NCBI RefSeq assembly: GCF_030323025.1
Contig: NZ_CP097329.1
Coordinates: 2,714,001-2,778,000, forward strand
Source of the DNA: Pseudanabaena mucicola str. Chao 1806
Lineage (GTDB): Bacteria > Cyanobacteriota > Cyanobacteriia > Pseudanabaenales > Pseudanabaenaceae
DNA: 64,000 nt
Direction of reading: 5' to 3'
The notes beneath the pieces were generated by a model. That model had not been told where the DNA came from, did not search any database, and saw only the letters and a program-made list of their open reading frames with translations. Shown here one piece after another: positions 17,599-26,904 of the stretch. Numbering within the stretch: position 1 is the first letter of the stretch; every line of letters starts with the position of its first letter. A program made the position numbers and the translations under genes.

Positions 17599-18700
17599 AA
17601 GCAGTGGCTAAAGCTTTAATTTTCATTAATTTTAAGAAGCGATCAAAATTAAAGTGTTTGCCCATCATGTCGCAAATGCTAGTAACTTTTACGCCCTCAT
17701 GTAGGCGGACTTGCCCGAGGCAGCTTTCGATAATACTGACAGTACTGAGGGTGTCTTTGCTGACTGCAAGCACAGGTACACCCAGTTCCATAGCCTTGTG
17801 AGCAACATCATCACTAATATAGGGACGACCTGTGAGAATTAGACAATTAGTAGAAGTTTCTAGCGCTGCAAACTGAAGGTCAATGCGACTGCTACCTGTG
17901 ATGACAGCTTTATTGTAAGACTTGCGGAAATAGCTTTGGGCGGAGTTAACATCCATTGCCCCAATTTTTAACTCTTCGACCATCACTTTGCTTAAATCAA
18001 TATTTTCAGGACAGCTAAGAATGGTTGCGCCAAGTTGATCGATGAGTTCGGAGACACTGACACTTCGTAATGTACGATTTTCAGGCATGAGAGCAAATAC
18101 TGGAATGCCTTGTTCTTCAAGGTAAGGATGTAATATTTCAATCGCCGTTTCATATTGATCGTCAGGAATGTCATTGATGACTACACCCAAGAGGCGATCG
18201 CCAAAGCGATTTTTTGCCATCAGGATATGGTCAACTACCAGCAATGAGCCAAATCGCATTACTAACATAATTGGCGCATCTAGATTATTTGCCATCTGCT
18301 CTAAGGACAGTCCAAAAATAGTTCCTTCAGCAGTATTTGCAGGAGCTTCTAAAAGGACAAGATCGCCTTCAATAATTTTTTTATATTCCTCTAGTTTGGT
18401 ACTGTAATCATTGTTATCTTCACCAGATAGGCGACGCTGGAGGGCGGCGCGGTCAAGATTGAGTAGCGTGGGACGCAACAGTGACGATGGCAAATTTAGC
18501 GTTTGCTGAATAAAGTCCACATCAGCTTCGTCATGCTCTGCTGATTCGGGTAATTCTTTGGTCGTAAAAGTGCCAATTGGTTTACCGTAGCCAACTTTGT
18601 AACCCTTGGCTTGCAAATGATATGTTAAACCCAAAATAGTTGCTGATTTCCCACTACCTGCTCTGGTAGAACCAATCAACAAATGCTTAGCCTGTGGCAC
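17597..18700 (-). CDS. Phosphotransacetylase-like P-loop/DRTGG protein
   Basis: 367 aa. An N-terminal dethiobiotin synthetase/CobB-like P-loop ATPase domain (LLIGSTRAGSGKSATILGLTYHL, Walker A at about 8-17) is followed by a C-terminal DRTGG domain (about 210-330), as in the non-catalytic N-terminal half of long phosphotransacetylases. The catalytic PTA domain is absent, so it is a stand-alone regulatory or ligand-binding protein of unknown role, sometimes labelled cobyrinic acid synthase-like. GTG start at 18700 with GAGGG 6 nt upstream. Confidence 0.85.
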   Translation of the reverse strand: MPQAKHLLIGSTRAGSGKSATILGLTYHLQAKGYKVGYGKPIGTFTTKELPESAEHDEADVDFIQQTLNLPSSLLRPTLLNLDRAALQRRLSGEDNNDYSTKLEEYKKIIEGDLVLLEAPANTAEGTIFGLSLEQMANNLDAPIMLVMRFGSLLVVDHILMAKNRFGDRLLGVVINDIPDDQYETAIEILHPYLEEQGIPVFALMPENRTLRSVSVSELIDQLGATILSCPENIDLSKVMVEELKIGAMDVNSAQSYFRKSYNKAVITGSSRIDLQFAALETSTNCLILTGRPYISDDVAHKAMELGVPVLAVSKDTLSTVSIIESCLGQVRLHEGVKVTSICDMMGKHFNFDRFLKLMKIKALATA

Positions 18701-18842
18701 GTCTTGCCCTCTAAAAAATGATTACAAACTTTACAAGATTGTATTAAAGCTTACATCCTGTTTGGTTATTGTAACTGATGGACTGTAAATGATTCTTTTT
18801 GTTCATTGCTAATTGTGCATATAAACTATGCAATTTAAGTGA

Positions 18843-19721
18843 TTACCTCCAAATTGCATCACATACGCGACATGCATCAGCGATTTCTTGGGGATCATGA
18901 ACGCGCAAAATATCAGCACCACCCGCAATACAGGCTGTACAGGCCGCGATTGTCCCATAAAGGCGATCGCTAGGCTCAGGGCGATCGCACAGTTTACCAA
19001 TAAAGGTTTTGCGTGATACCCCTAACAAAAGTGGCGCTTTAATCGTCTTAAAAGCACTTAAATTTCTGATCAGTTCCAAATTATGTTCTAGAGTTTTCCC
19101 AAAGCCAATCCCTGGATCGATTGCTATGAGATGCGGAGAAATGCCCCAAGCCTTCGCTACAGAAATTGCATCAATGAGAAATTGCTTAACATCCTGCACT
19201 ACATCGCGATAATGGGGATTGGCTTGCATAGTGCGTGGTTCCCCTTGCATATGCATCAAAAAAATTGGTACTTGCAGCTTGCCCACTAAAGGCAGCATAT
19301 CGAGATCAAATCTGCCTGCGGAGACATCATTAAGCATATCTGCGCCTGCGGCGATCGCTGAACTTGCCACACTCGCCTTGACAGTATCTACAGAGATTGG
19401 CAAATTCGGGTATTCGGCACGGATCGCTTCGATGATCGGCAAAATGCGATCGCATTCTTCGGCAGCACTCACGGGCTGAGCATTCGGTCTGGTCGATTCA
19501 CCACCAATATCAAGGATGTCGATATAGGGCAACATTTGCGTCACCTGTTTTAGCGCTGCATCCCTTGAGTTAAATTGACCGCCATCGCTAAAGCTATCGG
19601 GCGTAACATTCAAAATGCCCATAATGTAAGTGCGTTCACCCCAAATAAATTGGCGATCGCGAATTACCCAAGGTTTAGCAACGGGCTTAGTGATACTTGG
19701 TTCCAATTTAATAAACCTCAA
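18843..19721 (-). CDS. folP: Dihydropteroate synthase
   Basis: 292 aa. It condenses p-aminobenzoate with dihydropterin pyrophosphate in folate synthesis; target of sulfonamides. TIM-barrel signatures: IMGILNVTPDSFSDGG, DIGGESTRPNA, PISVDTVKASVA, MLNDVSAGR, FLMHMQGEPRTMQ, DPGIGFGKTLEHNLEL, LLLGVSRKTFIGKL and the C-terminal RVHD. The start is TTG at 19721 with AAGGA just upstream; no ATG is available before the conserved core. It lies 7 bp after the bcp stop, so the two form an operon. Confidence 0.96.
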   Translation of the reverse strand: MRFIKLEPSITKPVAKPWVIRDRQFIWGERTYIMGILNVTPDSFSDGGQFNSRDAALKQVTQMLPYIDILDIGGESTRPNAQPVSAAEECDRILPIIEAIRAEYPNLPISVDTVKASVASSAIAAGADMLNDVSAGRFDLDMLPLVGKLQVPIFLMHMQGEPRTMQANPHYRDVVQDVKQFLIDAISVAKAWGISPHLIAIDPGIGFGKTLEHNLELIRNLSAFKTIKAPLLLGVSRKTFIGKLCDRPEPSDRLYGTIAACTACIAGGADILRVHDPQEIADACRVCDAIWR

Positions 19722-19728
19722 ACATCCT

Positions 19729-20184
19729 TTAGATATCTGCTAAAACTTGGGCAGGATGTAACTCCGCTTTAACGCCAAGATAAATTTTTTCAATATTACC
19801 CTCAGCATCGATCACAAAGGTATTACGGAAGACACCCACATATTCTTTACCCATAAATTTCTTGAGTCCATAGCTCTCATAGGCTGTGGCAACTTGACCA
19901 TCAGCATCAGTGAGTAATGGAAAGGGTAGATCAAATTTTTGCGTGAATTTTTGGTGGGACTTGGCATCATCGGTGCTGACCCCAAAAATTATTGTATTTT
20001 TCGTTTGGAATTGGGCGTAGTGATCGCGAAAACCGCAGGCTTCCTTGGTGCATCCGGGGGTATTGTCGCGAGGATAGAAATACAAAACAACGCGGCTACC
20101 TTTGAGACTAGAAAGAGTCACGATGTTGCCGTTCGTATCTGGCAAGCTAAATTCTGGAGCGCGATCGCCAACCTTTAAAGCCAT
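19729..20184 (-). CDS. bcp: Thioredoxin-dependent peroxiredoxin, BCP/PrxQ type
   Basis: 151 aa. It reduces hydrogen peroxide and organic hydroperoxides. The peroxidatic Cys45 and resolving Cys50 lie in DNTPGCTKEACGFRD, the C-x4-C spacing of PrxQ. KVGDRAPEFSLPD and FPLLTDADGQVA are typical. It is the first gene of the bcp-folP pair. Confidence 0.97.
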   Translation of the reverse strand: MALKVGDRAPEFSLPDTNGNIVTLSSLKGSRVVLYFYPRDNTPGCTKEACGFRDHYAQFQTKNTIIFGVSTDDAKSHQKFTQKFDLPFPLLTDADGQVATAYESYGLKKFMGKEYVGVFRNTFVIDAEGNIEKIYLGVKAELHPAQVLADI

Positions 20185-20269
20185 AAATTTTCCTTACAAA
20201 TAATCTTTACAATCGTTTACTCAAAGCATAGCGCTCTGTCCTGAAAAACATGAGGTAAGGCTCCTATTT

Positions 20270-21613
20270 TTAATCTTCAATGCCCATTGCTAATCTTGTA
20301 TAAACTGTTGCTAGAGCACTTGCATCGCCCACATTACCAGGGAACAAAACCACGGGTAAATCAGGGAAACGGGGATGATCGGGAGGAGTCCGTACTACGG
20401 AGCAACCTGCCAAAATTTGTCCTAATAGCCTTGCCGTGGGCAGATTTAAGCCTGTACTCAGAACATCGTTAGAAGTAATGCCACCTTTGCTAATCAAAAA
20501 GCCAATATCAGTGGGTAGTCCCTGCACGATCGCCATTAGTAATGCTGATACGGATTGACCAAAAGCAAGGCGAGTGGAGGTATCCGCAAATTCTAATTCT
20601 TTCCGACTGGTAAACACGACGGCAGTTTTCCCTGCAGCATGAGCCTTTGCAACTTGGGCTAGGGCTTCCTGTTGGAGAGTTGCTGATTGTGCCTCCGTAT
20701 CACTCAATAACCGTGCCACCTCAATTTCAACGGGAACTGTATTGGGAGCCTTGAGTAAGTTCTCCAACTGCTCAGTGGTTTTTTTGACATGGGAGCCAAC
20801 GATCGCGACACCAGCTTTGTGCGATCGCATATATTTGGACATTTCTTCCGCAGGAATGGGTTGTGGTGGCAGCTTAGCAAGGGCAGTCAGTAAGCTCGCT
20901 GCACTGCGGAAGAGAAAGTGTTTGCCAGTAGCGGCGATCGCTAAAACATCAGAGGCAAATTGATTGAGGTCAGCTTGATTTTCGGCATCAACTACCCCAC
21001 ATTGATTGTTATGGAGTCTCACTAAGCGATGCCGAATCCCTGAGCGAATATCCCCTAATAAGAACCGTTCGACCTGATCCGCAGGAATCCGCCCCTGAGT
21101 TTTTTCTTCGACATAATCGGGTAAGTAGCTATGCTTGTAGCCAAACACTGAATCTTTGGCAAATTCAGTCTCATGCACTGGCGTAGGCACACCATTAACT
21201 ACTAAATAATGCACACTTGATTTTGTAAAGCGCCCACCTTCAAAAAATGCTGGCACGAGGAAATGTGCGTCAAAGTTTCCCAACTCCTCAGCGATCGCAT
21301 CAGTTTCAACTGGATAATGTCCCCGCAAAGTCGAATCCGAACGACTAACGATCAAAAATTCATGGATGCCTTCTGCTTCCAGAGCAGGTTTGAGATTGCG
21401 ACAAACTTCACGGGTGACTTTGGTGGCATCTTCGGGAGTTAGTGATCGCGTGTTGGTCAACACAAACATAATCGGCGATTCATCGGCTAGCCCAATCCTT
21501 AGAGTTTCCACATCCCATTTCGTGAGCAGTAGGCAGCTATGCACAGTTTGTGAGCCAGTCGGATCATCATCAAGAACAATAATTTTCGGCTTTTGGGAAG
21601 AATTAGCTGCCAT
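20270..21613 (-). CDS. Four-carbon acid sugar kinase family protein (DUF1537)
   Basis: 447 aa. N-terminal substrate domain (IIVLDDDPTGSQTVHSC, LIVSRSDSTLRGHYPVE, VPAFFEGGRFTKSSVHYL) and C-terminal nucleotide-binding domain (AIVGSHVKKTTEQLENLL, VVFTSRKEL, GFLISKGGITSNDVLS, LFPGNVGD). The family includes OtnK/DtnK, which phosphorylate four-carbon acid sugars such as erythronate and threonate. The usual partner dehydrogenase and aldolase genes are not beside it, so the true substrate is uncertain. Confidence 0.9.
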   Translation of the reverse strand: MAANSSQKPKIIVLDDDPTGSQTVHSCLLLTKWDVETLRIGLADESPIMFVLTNTRSLTPEDATKVTREVCRNLKPALEAEGIHEFLIVSRSDSTLRGHYPVETDAIAEELGNFDAHFLVPAFFEGGRFTKSSVHYLVVNGVPTPVHETEFAKDSVFGYKHSYLPDYVEEKTQGRIPADQVERFLLGDIRSGIRHRLVRLHNNQCGVVDAENQADLNQFASDVLAIAATGKHFLFRSAASLLTALAKLPPQPIPAEEMSKYMRSHKAGVAIVGSHVKKTTEQLENLLKAPNTVPVEIEVARLLSDTEAQSATLQQEALAQVAKAHAAGKTAVVFTSRKELEFADTSTRLAFGQSVSALLMAIVQGLPTDIGFLISKGGITSNDVLSTGLNLPTARLLGQILAGCSVVRTPPDHPRFPDLPVVLFPGNVGDASALATVYTRLAMGIED

Positions 21614-21743
21614 TATGTTTCATCTAAATGTTTGCTTCTCAGTCTACTAAAAAAGCGCTCATTCCGATGATGATTACGCTCTCTTATCAATGGGAATATT
21701 CTCAATGAGGTTCATTTAACAGCTCTTTGAGCCGTTTTTCTAG

Positions 21744-23039
21744 TTATAACACCCGTAATATTGTTGGGATGCTGTGCAATGTCGGTAACTGGCGAATAGC
21801 GGCGATCGCCTGTTGGAAATTTAACTCACTGACTTGTTGAGTTACCACGACTATTTCAGCTAAACCATCGTGAACCGTATTTTTTTGCAAGATCGCATTC
21901 AAGCTAACTTGGTGATGACCAAAAGCAGTACCAAGATCACCAATTACCCCAGGTTTATCATGGGTGAGCAATCTGGCATAAAACTGCGTCACCGTATTTT
22001 CAATGGGCGCAATCTTGGCATAATGTTCGTGGGAACAACCCATCAGTTGATTAATTTGATTAGGAACAGATTTTAGCGCTGCGACAACATTAATAATATC
22101 GGCAACTACAGCACTAGCCGTTGCTCCTGAACCTGCTCCAGGTCCCGAAAATACCACTTCACCAACGGGATCACCTTCGATACGCACGGCATTAGTAACA
22201 CCATGAATATTGGCAAGGGGATGCTGGATGGGAATGAGCGTAGGATGCACGCGAATTTCTAAATCACTCTCTTCTTTACCTACGGCTCTTCTTGCAATAC
22301 CGAGGAGCTTAATCGTAAAGCCTAACTCTTTTGCATAGCCGATATCTGCACTGGTAATCGAGCGGATACCTTCGCGGTAAATATCTTCAAGGTTAACGCG
22401 ATCGCCAAAGGCAAGACTTGCCAAAATCGCCATCTTATCAGCAGCATCATAACCATCCACATCTGCAGTGGGATCAGCTTCGGCATAGCCCAACTTTTGC
22501 GCCTCAGCAAGGGTATCACCAAAGTCCGCCCCCTCAAAGTACATCCGACTGAGAATGTAATTAGTAGTACCATTGACAATGCCCGTCAATTCGGTAATGC
22601 GATTACCACCAAGACTTTGTTTCAGTGCTTGAATCACGGGAATCCCGCCACAAGCCGCCGCTTCTAGCATTACATATACGCCTTTTTGTTTGGATTCAGA
22701 GAAAATTTCATTACCATGTCTTGCGATGACAGCTTTGTTTGCTGTAACGACATGCTTACCATTGGCGATCGCCTTTAAAATTAAACTCTTTGCAGGCTCG
22801 ATCCCGCCAATTACCTCAACCACTATATCGATCTCAGGATCATTAACGATAGATTCCAAATCATCTGTAACTATATTGGCATCGATCGCCACATCACGCT
22901 GCTTATTAAGTGATCGCACACCGACACGGGCGATTTTGATATCTGGGAGTAAGGGATGGCGACCACTAGGGTCTTGGATAATTTTGGCAACACCAGCGCC
23001 AACGGTTCCTAATCCGAGAAGTCCAACTTTATATGTCAC
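21744..23039 (-). CDS. hom: Homoserine dehydrogenase
   Basis: 431 aa. It reduces aspartate semialdehyde to homoserine for threonine and methionine synthesis. NAD(P)-binding GLLGLGTVGAGVAKII at the N-terminus, VTANKAVIARHG, the catalytic domain LTGIVNGTTNYILSRM...YAEADPTADVDGYDAADKMAIL, and a C-terminal ACT domain (YARLLTHDKPGVIGDLGTAFGHH, about 350-425) for feedback control by threonine. It starts with GTG at 23039. Confidence 0.97.
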   Translation of the reverse strand: MTYKVGLLGLGTVGAGVAKIIQDPSGRHPLLPDIKIARVGVRSLNKQRDVAIDANIVTDDLESIVNDPEIDIVVEVIGGIEPAKSLILKAIANGKHVVTANKAVIARHGNEIFSESKQKGVYVMLEAAACGGIPVIQALKQSLGGNRITELTGIVNGTTNYILSRMYFEGADFGDTLAEAQKLGYAEADPTADVDGYDAADKMAILASLAFGDRVNLEDIYREGIRSITSADIGYAKELGFTIKLLGIARRAVGKEESDLEIRVHPTLIPIQHPLANIHGVTNAVRIEGDPVGEVVFSGPGAGSGATASAVVADIINVVAALKSVPNQINQLMGCSHEHYAKIAPIENTVTQFYARLLTHDKPGVIGDLGTAFGHHQVSLNAILQKNTVHDGLAEIVVVTQQVSELNFQQAIAAIRQLPTLHSIPTILRVL

Positions 23040-23110
23040 AGTCTTAATTTCTTTGAAGTTATCGTCAATTACTATTGGCTCCTATTGTAGTTTTTTTCGG
23101 GACGCGATGA

Positions 23111-23158
23111 TTCAACAAAGAGAAAGAGAGCGCAAGCGCTCTCTTTCTCTTTGTTGAA
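23111..23158. terminator. Long hairpin upstream of hom
   Basis: TTCAACAAAGAGAAAGAGAGCGC pairs with its full complement around a 2-nt centre. It lies just downstream of the DUF1830 stop codon (23172) in the direction of transcription and may terminate that gene before hom; there is little U-tract on that strand. Confidence 0.6.
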
Positions 23159-23171
23159 TTAATAACTAGGT

Positions 23172-23531
23172 TTAGGCAACTTTAGTTAATATGCCTTGTG
23201 AAGTCTTGGATAACTCATGATGTATTTTTGAGCTTAAGTGGCTTAGAGATTTATCGCTATCGGCGGCGATCGCTAATTGATAGCAAGGAATCGTATCAGC
23301 ATGGACTAAGCCTGACATTAAGCCTTCATAAACTTCTAACAAGGCATCTATGGATGTAGAAAAATGAATGTACTGATTTGGCAAAACGGTTCTTTCAAAG
23401 AAGGCAATACTAGGTTGAGATATACGTACAATCTGAATAACTGAGCTTTCGTTACGATAAATACAAGTTAGTTGCTTAGCTTGATTGTGTAAATTTTGAT
23501 GATTAGTTTTGCGCTCTTGAATATCTAACAT
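23172..23531 (-). CDS. DUF1830-domain protein
   Basis: 119 aa from the ATG at 23531 (MLDIQERKTNHQ); longer in-frame starts to 23621 add a non-conserved leader. The core CIYRNESSVIQIVRISQPSIAFFERTVLPNQYIHF and LEVYEGLMSGLVHADTIPC, split over about residues 22-95, matches the cyanobacterial DUF1830 family of unknown function. It has no membrane segment or enzymatic motif. Its 3' end faces hom and is followed by a hairpin. Confidence 0.7.
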   Translation of the reverse strand: MLDIQERKTNHQNLHNQAKQLTCIYRNESSVIQIVRISQPSIAFFERTVLPNQYIHFSTSIDALLEVYEGLMSGLVHADTIPCYQLAIAADSDKSLSHLSSKIHHELSKTSQGILTKVA

Positions 23532-23655
23532 TGTCTTTACCTGTGAATAATCCTTATCTATGCCAGTTGATGATCCCAGAGTAGGGGATCGTCTCATGAC
23601 TAGCAGTGACATAGCGCACATATTCCAAGTTTCTTAAGCTTTGGGATCGCTGTTT

Positions 23656-23690
23656 TCGATCAATGCAAAACGAAGTTTTGCATTGATCGA
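23656..23690. repeat. Hairpin with HIP1-like neighbours
   Basis: TCGATCAATGCAAAAC / GTTTTGCATTGATCGA with a GAA loop, between the DUF1830 gene and the membrane protein gene. It is followed within 30 bp by the hairpin at 23720-23756. Confidence 0.7.
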
Positions 23691-23719
23691 GCTATTCTTT
23701 ACGATCGCTTGACCAAATG

Positions 23720-23756
23720 TAGATAAAAGTAAAAACTTCGTTTTTACTTTTATCTA
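23720..23756. terminator. Hairpin at the 3' end of the membrane protein gene
   Basis: TAGATAAAAGTAAAAA / TTTTTACTTTTATCTA around CTTCG. The arm overlaps the stop codon of the gene ending at 23750, so it acts as its terminator. Confidence 0.7.
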
Positions 23757-24430
23757 GCCACCTTTTGCGATCGCTTGACCATATATTTAGTGAGATCAAT
23801 AAAGGCATCACGGCGTAAATAGGGATAATCACCAATCCAAAGATTGTATTGCGGGATATAAGCATCCGAAGTTTGGCGACTAACACGACCAAAGCGACGA
23901 TCATTAGAAAATAGCAACATATAAACAGTCTGTTCTGGTCGAACCCGCTTAAGTTCACGTCTCATTGGTAAACGTAAAGTCGTCACAAAATCCGTTTCAT
24001 CCCCAAGCTCGATATTCAAAAAGCTTTCAGCATCATAACTAACATCCATTCTTCCCCGCGAATCGACTTTCTCTTCCCTTGCCAAGACCTCTTGGGAGAC
24101 ATACACATCCAGCACTTCTGCTTGCCAAAAACCACAATAGGCAAAGCGCCGCAACTTAGCATTACGGATACTTGCTAAGACCACAGGTTCGAGCATCCAG
24201 TACAAGCCTCCCAGTGCGGCACAGACAAACATTGCCAATGCGGCAAAACTGCTGGGATTATTTTCATGAACACGATTGTAGAGAATCGTGAAAATAATCA
24301 CACTAGCGATCGAAATAGCAACCCGACGAAATACATTTTGTCCATTGCCAGAATAGTACTGATACTGCTCATAAGTAGGAACAGCAGGGATCAGTTCATC
24401 AAAATTTTTACGCTTGAGTGGAGTAATCAT
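23750..24430 (-). CDS. Conserved cyanobacterial membrane protein, function unknown
   Basis: 226 aa. Two hydrophobic segments lie at about 36-52 (VAISIASVIIFTILY) and 62-85 (SFAALAMFVCAALGGLYWMLEPVVL), followed by a soluble C-terminal domain with many Arg and Tyr (WQAEVLDVYVSQEV..., YMLLFSNDRRFGRVSRQTSD). Similar cyanobacterial proteins are often labelled phosphate ABC transporter permease without support; I see no permease signature. Its ATG overlaps the kinase stop (ATGA at 24427-24430), so the two are translationally coupled. Confidence 0.7.
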   Translation of the reverse strand: MITPLKRKNFDELIPAVPTYEQYQYYSGNGQNVFRRVAISIASVIIFTILYNRVHENNPSSFAALAMFVCAALGGLYWMLEPVVLASIRNAKLRRFAYCGFWQAEVLDVYVSQEVLAREEKVDSRGRMDVSYDAESFLNIELGDETDFVTTLRLPMRRELKRVRPEQTVYMLLFSNDRRFGRVSRQTSDAYIPQYNLWIGDYPYLRRDAFIDLTKYMVKRSQKVAR

Positions 24431-25701
24431 AAAGGTATTTTAGCCAATAACGCCGCACCATAAGCCGCTTCGGTTTGTACAGACTTTTGCATCGGGATCT
24501 GAAGATAGCGATCGCGAATTTTTGTCCATGCTTGATTTTGCGCCCCACCACCTGCGGTATAAATTTGTTGAATGGATGAAGCACCTAACTCTTGCAGAAG
24601 TTTATAGCCTTGCACCTCGATTCTTGCCATGCTTTCCAATAGCCCATGCAAAAATGCTACGGGATCATCGGGGCGTGGTTCTAATCTTGGGACGAGATGC
24701 GGATCATTAATCGGAAAACGATCGCCTATTTTCGGTAAAGGATAATAATCAAGGGGACTAGGAAGATCGGGAATAAGGCGATCGCTGAGTTCTTGCAATT
24801 CCTGATCACTAAAAAACTGTCGCAATGCTGCCCCACCCACATTTGATGCTCCACCTACAAGCCATAGACAGCCTAACTTAGGATGATCAAATCGATGGCT
24901 ATAGATGCCATAGGTGGAGCTGTTAACAGGGCGATCGCTTAAAACTTTAAGAACCATCGTTGAACCAAGGGATGTCACGGCTGTGCCGATCTCAGGTTCG
25001 CTTGTTTCCACACAAGCTAAAAAAGCGGCATTGCTATCAGTTGTGCCTGCGCCAATTTCACAGTCATGCGGCAAACCTAATTGCGTAGCGATTTCTTCTT
25101 GAATTATTGCCACAGTTGTACTAGGTGCTAGTATCTCTGGCAAGACTAAATTAGGATTTTCTAAGCTCCAAGCCTTAAGCCAATCAGGATAAGTTAATGC
25201 TGCGGGATCGTAACCTAACTTCAGAGCATTGTGATAGTCACTCACGCCTAACTTGCCATGTAGTAAATAACTCAGCCAGTCTGCTTGATGCAGGAAATAC
25301 ATAAAATCAGATCTCGACTGTTCATTTCTAAGCAAAGAGATTAATTTGGCGAAACTTGAAGTGCTGCTACAAACTAAATGCTGAAATGGTGCAATCTTTC
25401 TTACCTGCTCTGAGATTTCGAGGTTGCAGACCTCACTGTAAATTATCGGTGATCTAATTACTTTGCCACCGCGATCGCTAATTAAAACTGTTGCCGAAGT
25501 GCCATCAATGACTATTTTGCGGATATTTTGTTTGACAGACTGCGGTATGTTCTCAATAACCTCATAAAGGGCTTTTTGCCATGAATCGCAATCCCTAATT
25601 TCATAGTCAGCGCGATTGATAGCAACGATTTCAGCTTTTGTATCAATCGCGATCGCTCGTACTCCTGAAGTCCCAAAATCAATCCCTAAAAAATAATTCA
25701 T
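24427..25701 (-). CDS. FGGY-family sugar kinase, D-ribulose kinase-like
   Basis: 424 aa. ATP-dependent sugar kinase. It closely follows the cyanobacterial D-ribulose kinase SePSK and plant XK-1: N-terminal LGIDFGTSGVRAIAID with Asp8, SDYHNALKLGYDP, GAGTTDSNAAFLA with catalytic Asp222, AVTSLGSTMVLK, GGASNVGGAALRQFF, DYYPLPKIGDRFPI and AGGGAQNQAW. It would phosphorylate D-ribulose, possibly as metabolite repair or salvage into the Calvin cycle. First gene of a pair with the membrane protein downstream. Confidence 0.88.
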   Translation of the reverse strand: MNYFLGIDFGTSGVRAIAIDTKAEIVAINRADYEIRDCDSWQKALYEVIENIPQSVKQNIRKIVIDGTSATVLISDRGGKVIRSPIIYSEVCNLEISEQVRKIAPFQHLVCSSTSSFAKLISLLRNEQSRSDFMYFLHQADWLSYLLHGKLGVSDYHNALKLGYDPAALTYPDWLKAWSLENPNLVLPEILAPSTTVAIIQEEIATQLGLPHDCEIGAGTTDSNAAFLACVETSEPEIGTAVTSLGSTMVLKVLSDRPVNSSTYGIYSHRFDHPKLGCLWLVGGASNVGGAALRQFFSDQELQELSDRLIPDLPSPLDYYPLPKIGDRFPINDPHLVPRLEPRPDDPVAFLHGLLESMARIEVQGYKLLQELGASSIQQIYTAGGGAQNQAWTKIRDRYLQIPMQKSVQTEAAYGAALLAKIPL

Positions 25702-25798
25702 TAACTACAGCCTGTTGGGGTTTTATGTAGTCCCAATAGAATACTAAAAAGATTGCGAAGCAATCTTTTGAATGCAGCGCAGAGGGTAGTAATGCTAT

Positions 25799-25839
25799 GT
25801 AATTGTATTGCGGGCGCGAAACGCCCGCAATACAATTAC
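25799..25839. repeat. Perfect long hairpin
   Basis: 18-bp arms GTAATTGTATTGCGGGCG and complement around CGAAA. It is placed like a terminator for DUF3119 (the gene upstream on the minus strand) but without a clear T-run. Confidence 0.65.
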
Positions 25840-25953
25840 TAAAAAAATTACTTTGCAGCACTACCGTGCTGAGTAACGTAAATATAGCGTTAATATAGCG
25901 TTTTTCAAGCAAGTGAAGTACAGACTTGTAAATACCATAAGCCAATTGCCTAT

Positions 25954-26057
25954 TAAGTAGCTAGACATAAGTAAACTAAAAACTGAGAGTTTTGTTCCGT
26001 CCGCTACGCGGACGGAACAAAACTCTGGTTTGGTTTTTAATTAAGGTGAGCTACTTA
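25954..26057. mobile_element. MITE-like element, family B copy 2
   Basis: 104 bp, ends TAAGTAGCT / AGCTACTTA, core hairpin AGAGTTTTGTTCCGTCCGC with complement around TAC. It matches copy 1 (10128-10229) at both ends and in the core, with paired changes (CCCG to TCCG, matched on the other arm) that keep the stem perfect. The right end touches the DUF3119 stop region. Confidence 0.78.
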
Positions 26058-26063
26058 CAATCA

Positions 26064-26468
26064 TTAAGATTTGCTCAAAGGAATATATTTTTCCAAACAA
26101 GTTCTCAGGATATTTACATCAAATAAAACAGGTAAGAAATGAATACTTTTTATCTCTTTAAAATAGAATAAAACTGGAAATCTAAACCAAAATACTTTCC
26201 AGTCTTGCCATTCTTGATAGGGAAAAGTACGGAATTTTTCTTGCGATCGATAAACCTCTAAATCTGTTTCCGTAAATACTAAACGGATGGTCGCTGCTTG
26301 GTAAGCTAAAAACAATCCAAAAATTGAAACCACTCCAGCAGCAATTGGTTCTACCCAAATTAATGGTATACCTGCTGTTACTAGTACAGCAGGTATTGAA
26401 TAGCTTGGACTTAGTTCTGTAGCCTGTGATGCAATCTTGGGATCAATAAATGGATTTGAAGTAGTCAT
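26064..26468 (-). CDS. DUF3119 family protein
   Basis: 134 aa. A hydrophobic pair at about 24-62 (SIPAVLVTAGIPLIWVEPIAAGVVSIFGLFLAYQAATIRL, listed here in parts) is followed by VFTETDLEVYRS, YQEWQDWKVFWFRFPVLFYFKE and HFLPVLFDVNILRTCLE. These are features of the cyanobacterial and plastid DUF3119 family, a PH-like membrane-associated fold with no known function. Stand-alone gene. Confidence 0.85.
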   Translation of the reverse strand: MTTSNPFIDPKIASQATELSPSYSIPAVLVTAGIPLIWVEPIAAGVVSIFGLFLAYQAATIRLVFTETDLEVYRSQEKFRTFPYQEWQDWKVFWFRFPVLFYFKEIKSIHFLPVLFDVNILRTCLEKYIPLSKS

Positions 26469-26658
26469 TATGATTTAAGTAATTGATTTATATCTATAGA
26501 TATACATTTAATTCTAAATCTAAGGCTCCTTTATCGAAATGTTAAAATCAACAATAGCCACCGATTCATTTTAGTTAATTCATTCTCTCATTCAATCTTT
26601 TAACGAAATGTATTTTTGGCAATCCCCCGTAATATCTACACAAGCTTAGGAAATCTCT

Positions 26659-26889
26659 ATGAACTTATCCTCAACAGTGAATGACTTGGCTCTACCTTTG
26701 AGTGAATCTGCCAAAGATCCTAAGGTCTGGAGCGATCTCAAACAGGCGATCGCCACAAGTACAGGATTTGACAAATGGCAGCGCTCCCGTCATGGGGAAT
26801 CCAAAGAAGTTTTGTTAACACAAGAAGGCGTTCTAGATGATCTTGTGCGTAGCTACTTACGTGAGACACTAGAAACGTTAGCGTATTAA
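26659..26889 (+). CDS. Small conserved protein upstream of nblB
   Basis: 76 aa, mostly helical; the C-terminal LDDLVRSYLRETLETLAY recalls small cyanobacterial proteins of unknown function. AGGA lies 8 nt before the ATG at 26659. Its stop is 15 bp from the likely nblB start, so the two are co-transcribed and may share a role in phycobilisome turnover; that is inference from position only. Confidence 0.65.
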   Translation: MNLSSTVNDLALPLSESAKDPKVWSDLKQAIATSTGFDKWQRSRHGESKEVLLTQEGVLDDLVRSYLRETLETLAY

Positions 26890-26904
26890 TTGCGAGATTT
26901 TCTT

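Larger units (their letters stand above)
25702..26063. other. Repeat-rich intergenic region
   Basis: 362 bp between the starts and ends of minus-strand genes. It contains a small hairpin near 25747-25769 (AAAAGATTGC/GCAATCTTTT), a large hairpin at 25799-25839 (GTAATTGTATTGCGGGCG and complement) and family B MITE copy 2 at 25954-26057. No ORF is credible. Confidence 0.7.

Noticed and set aside
23692-23958. Separate minus-strand gene of 88 codons
   Set aside because: It is an out-of-frame shadow of the membrane protein gene and contains two copies of a sequence created by the flanking hairpin region.
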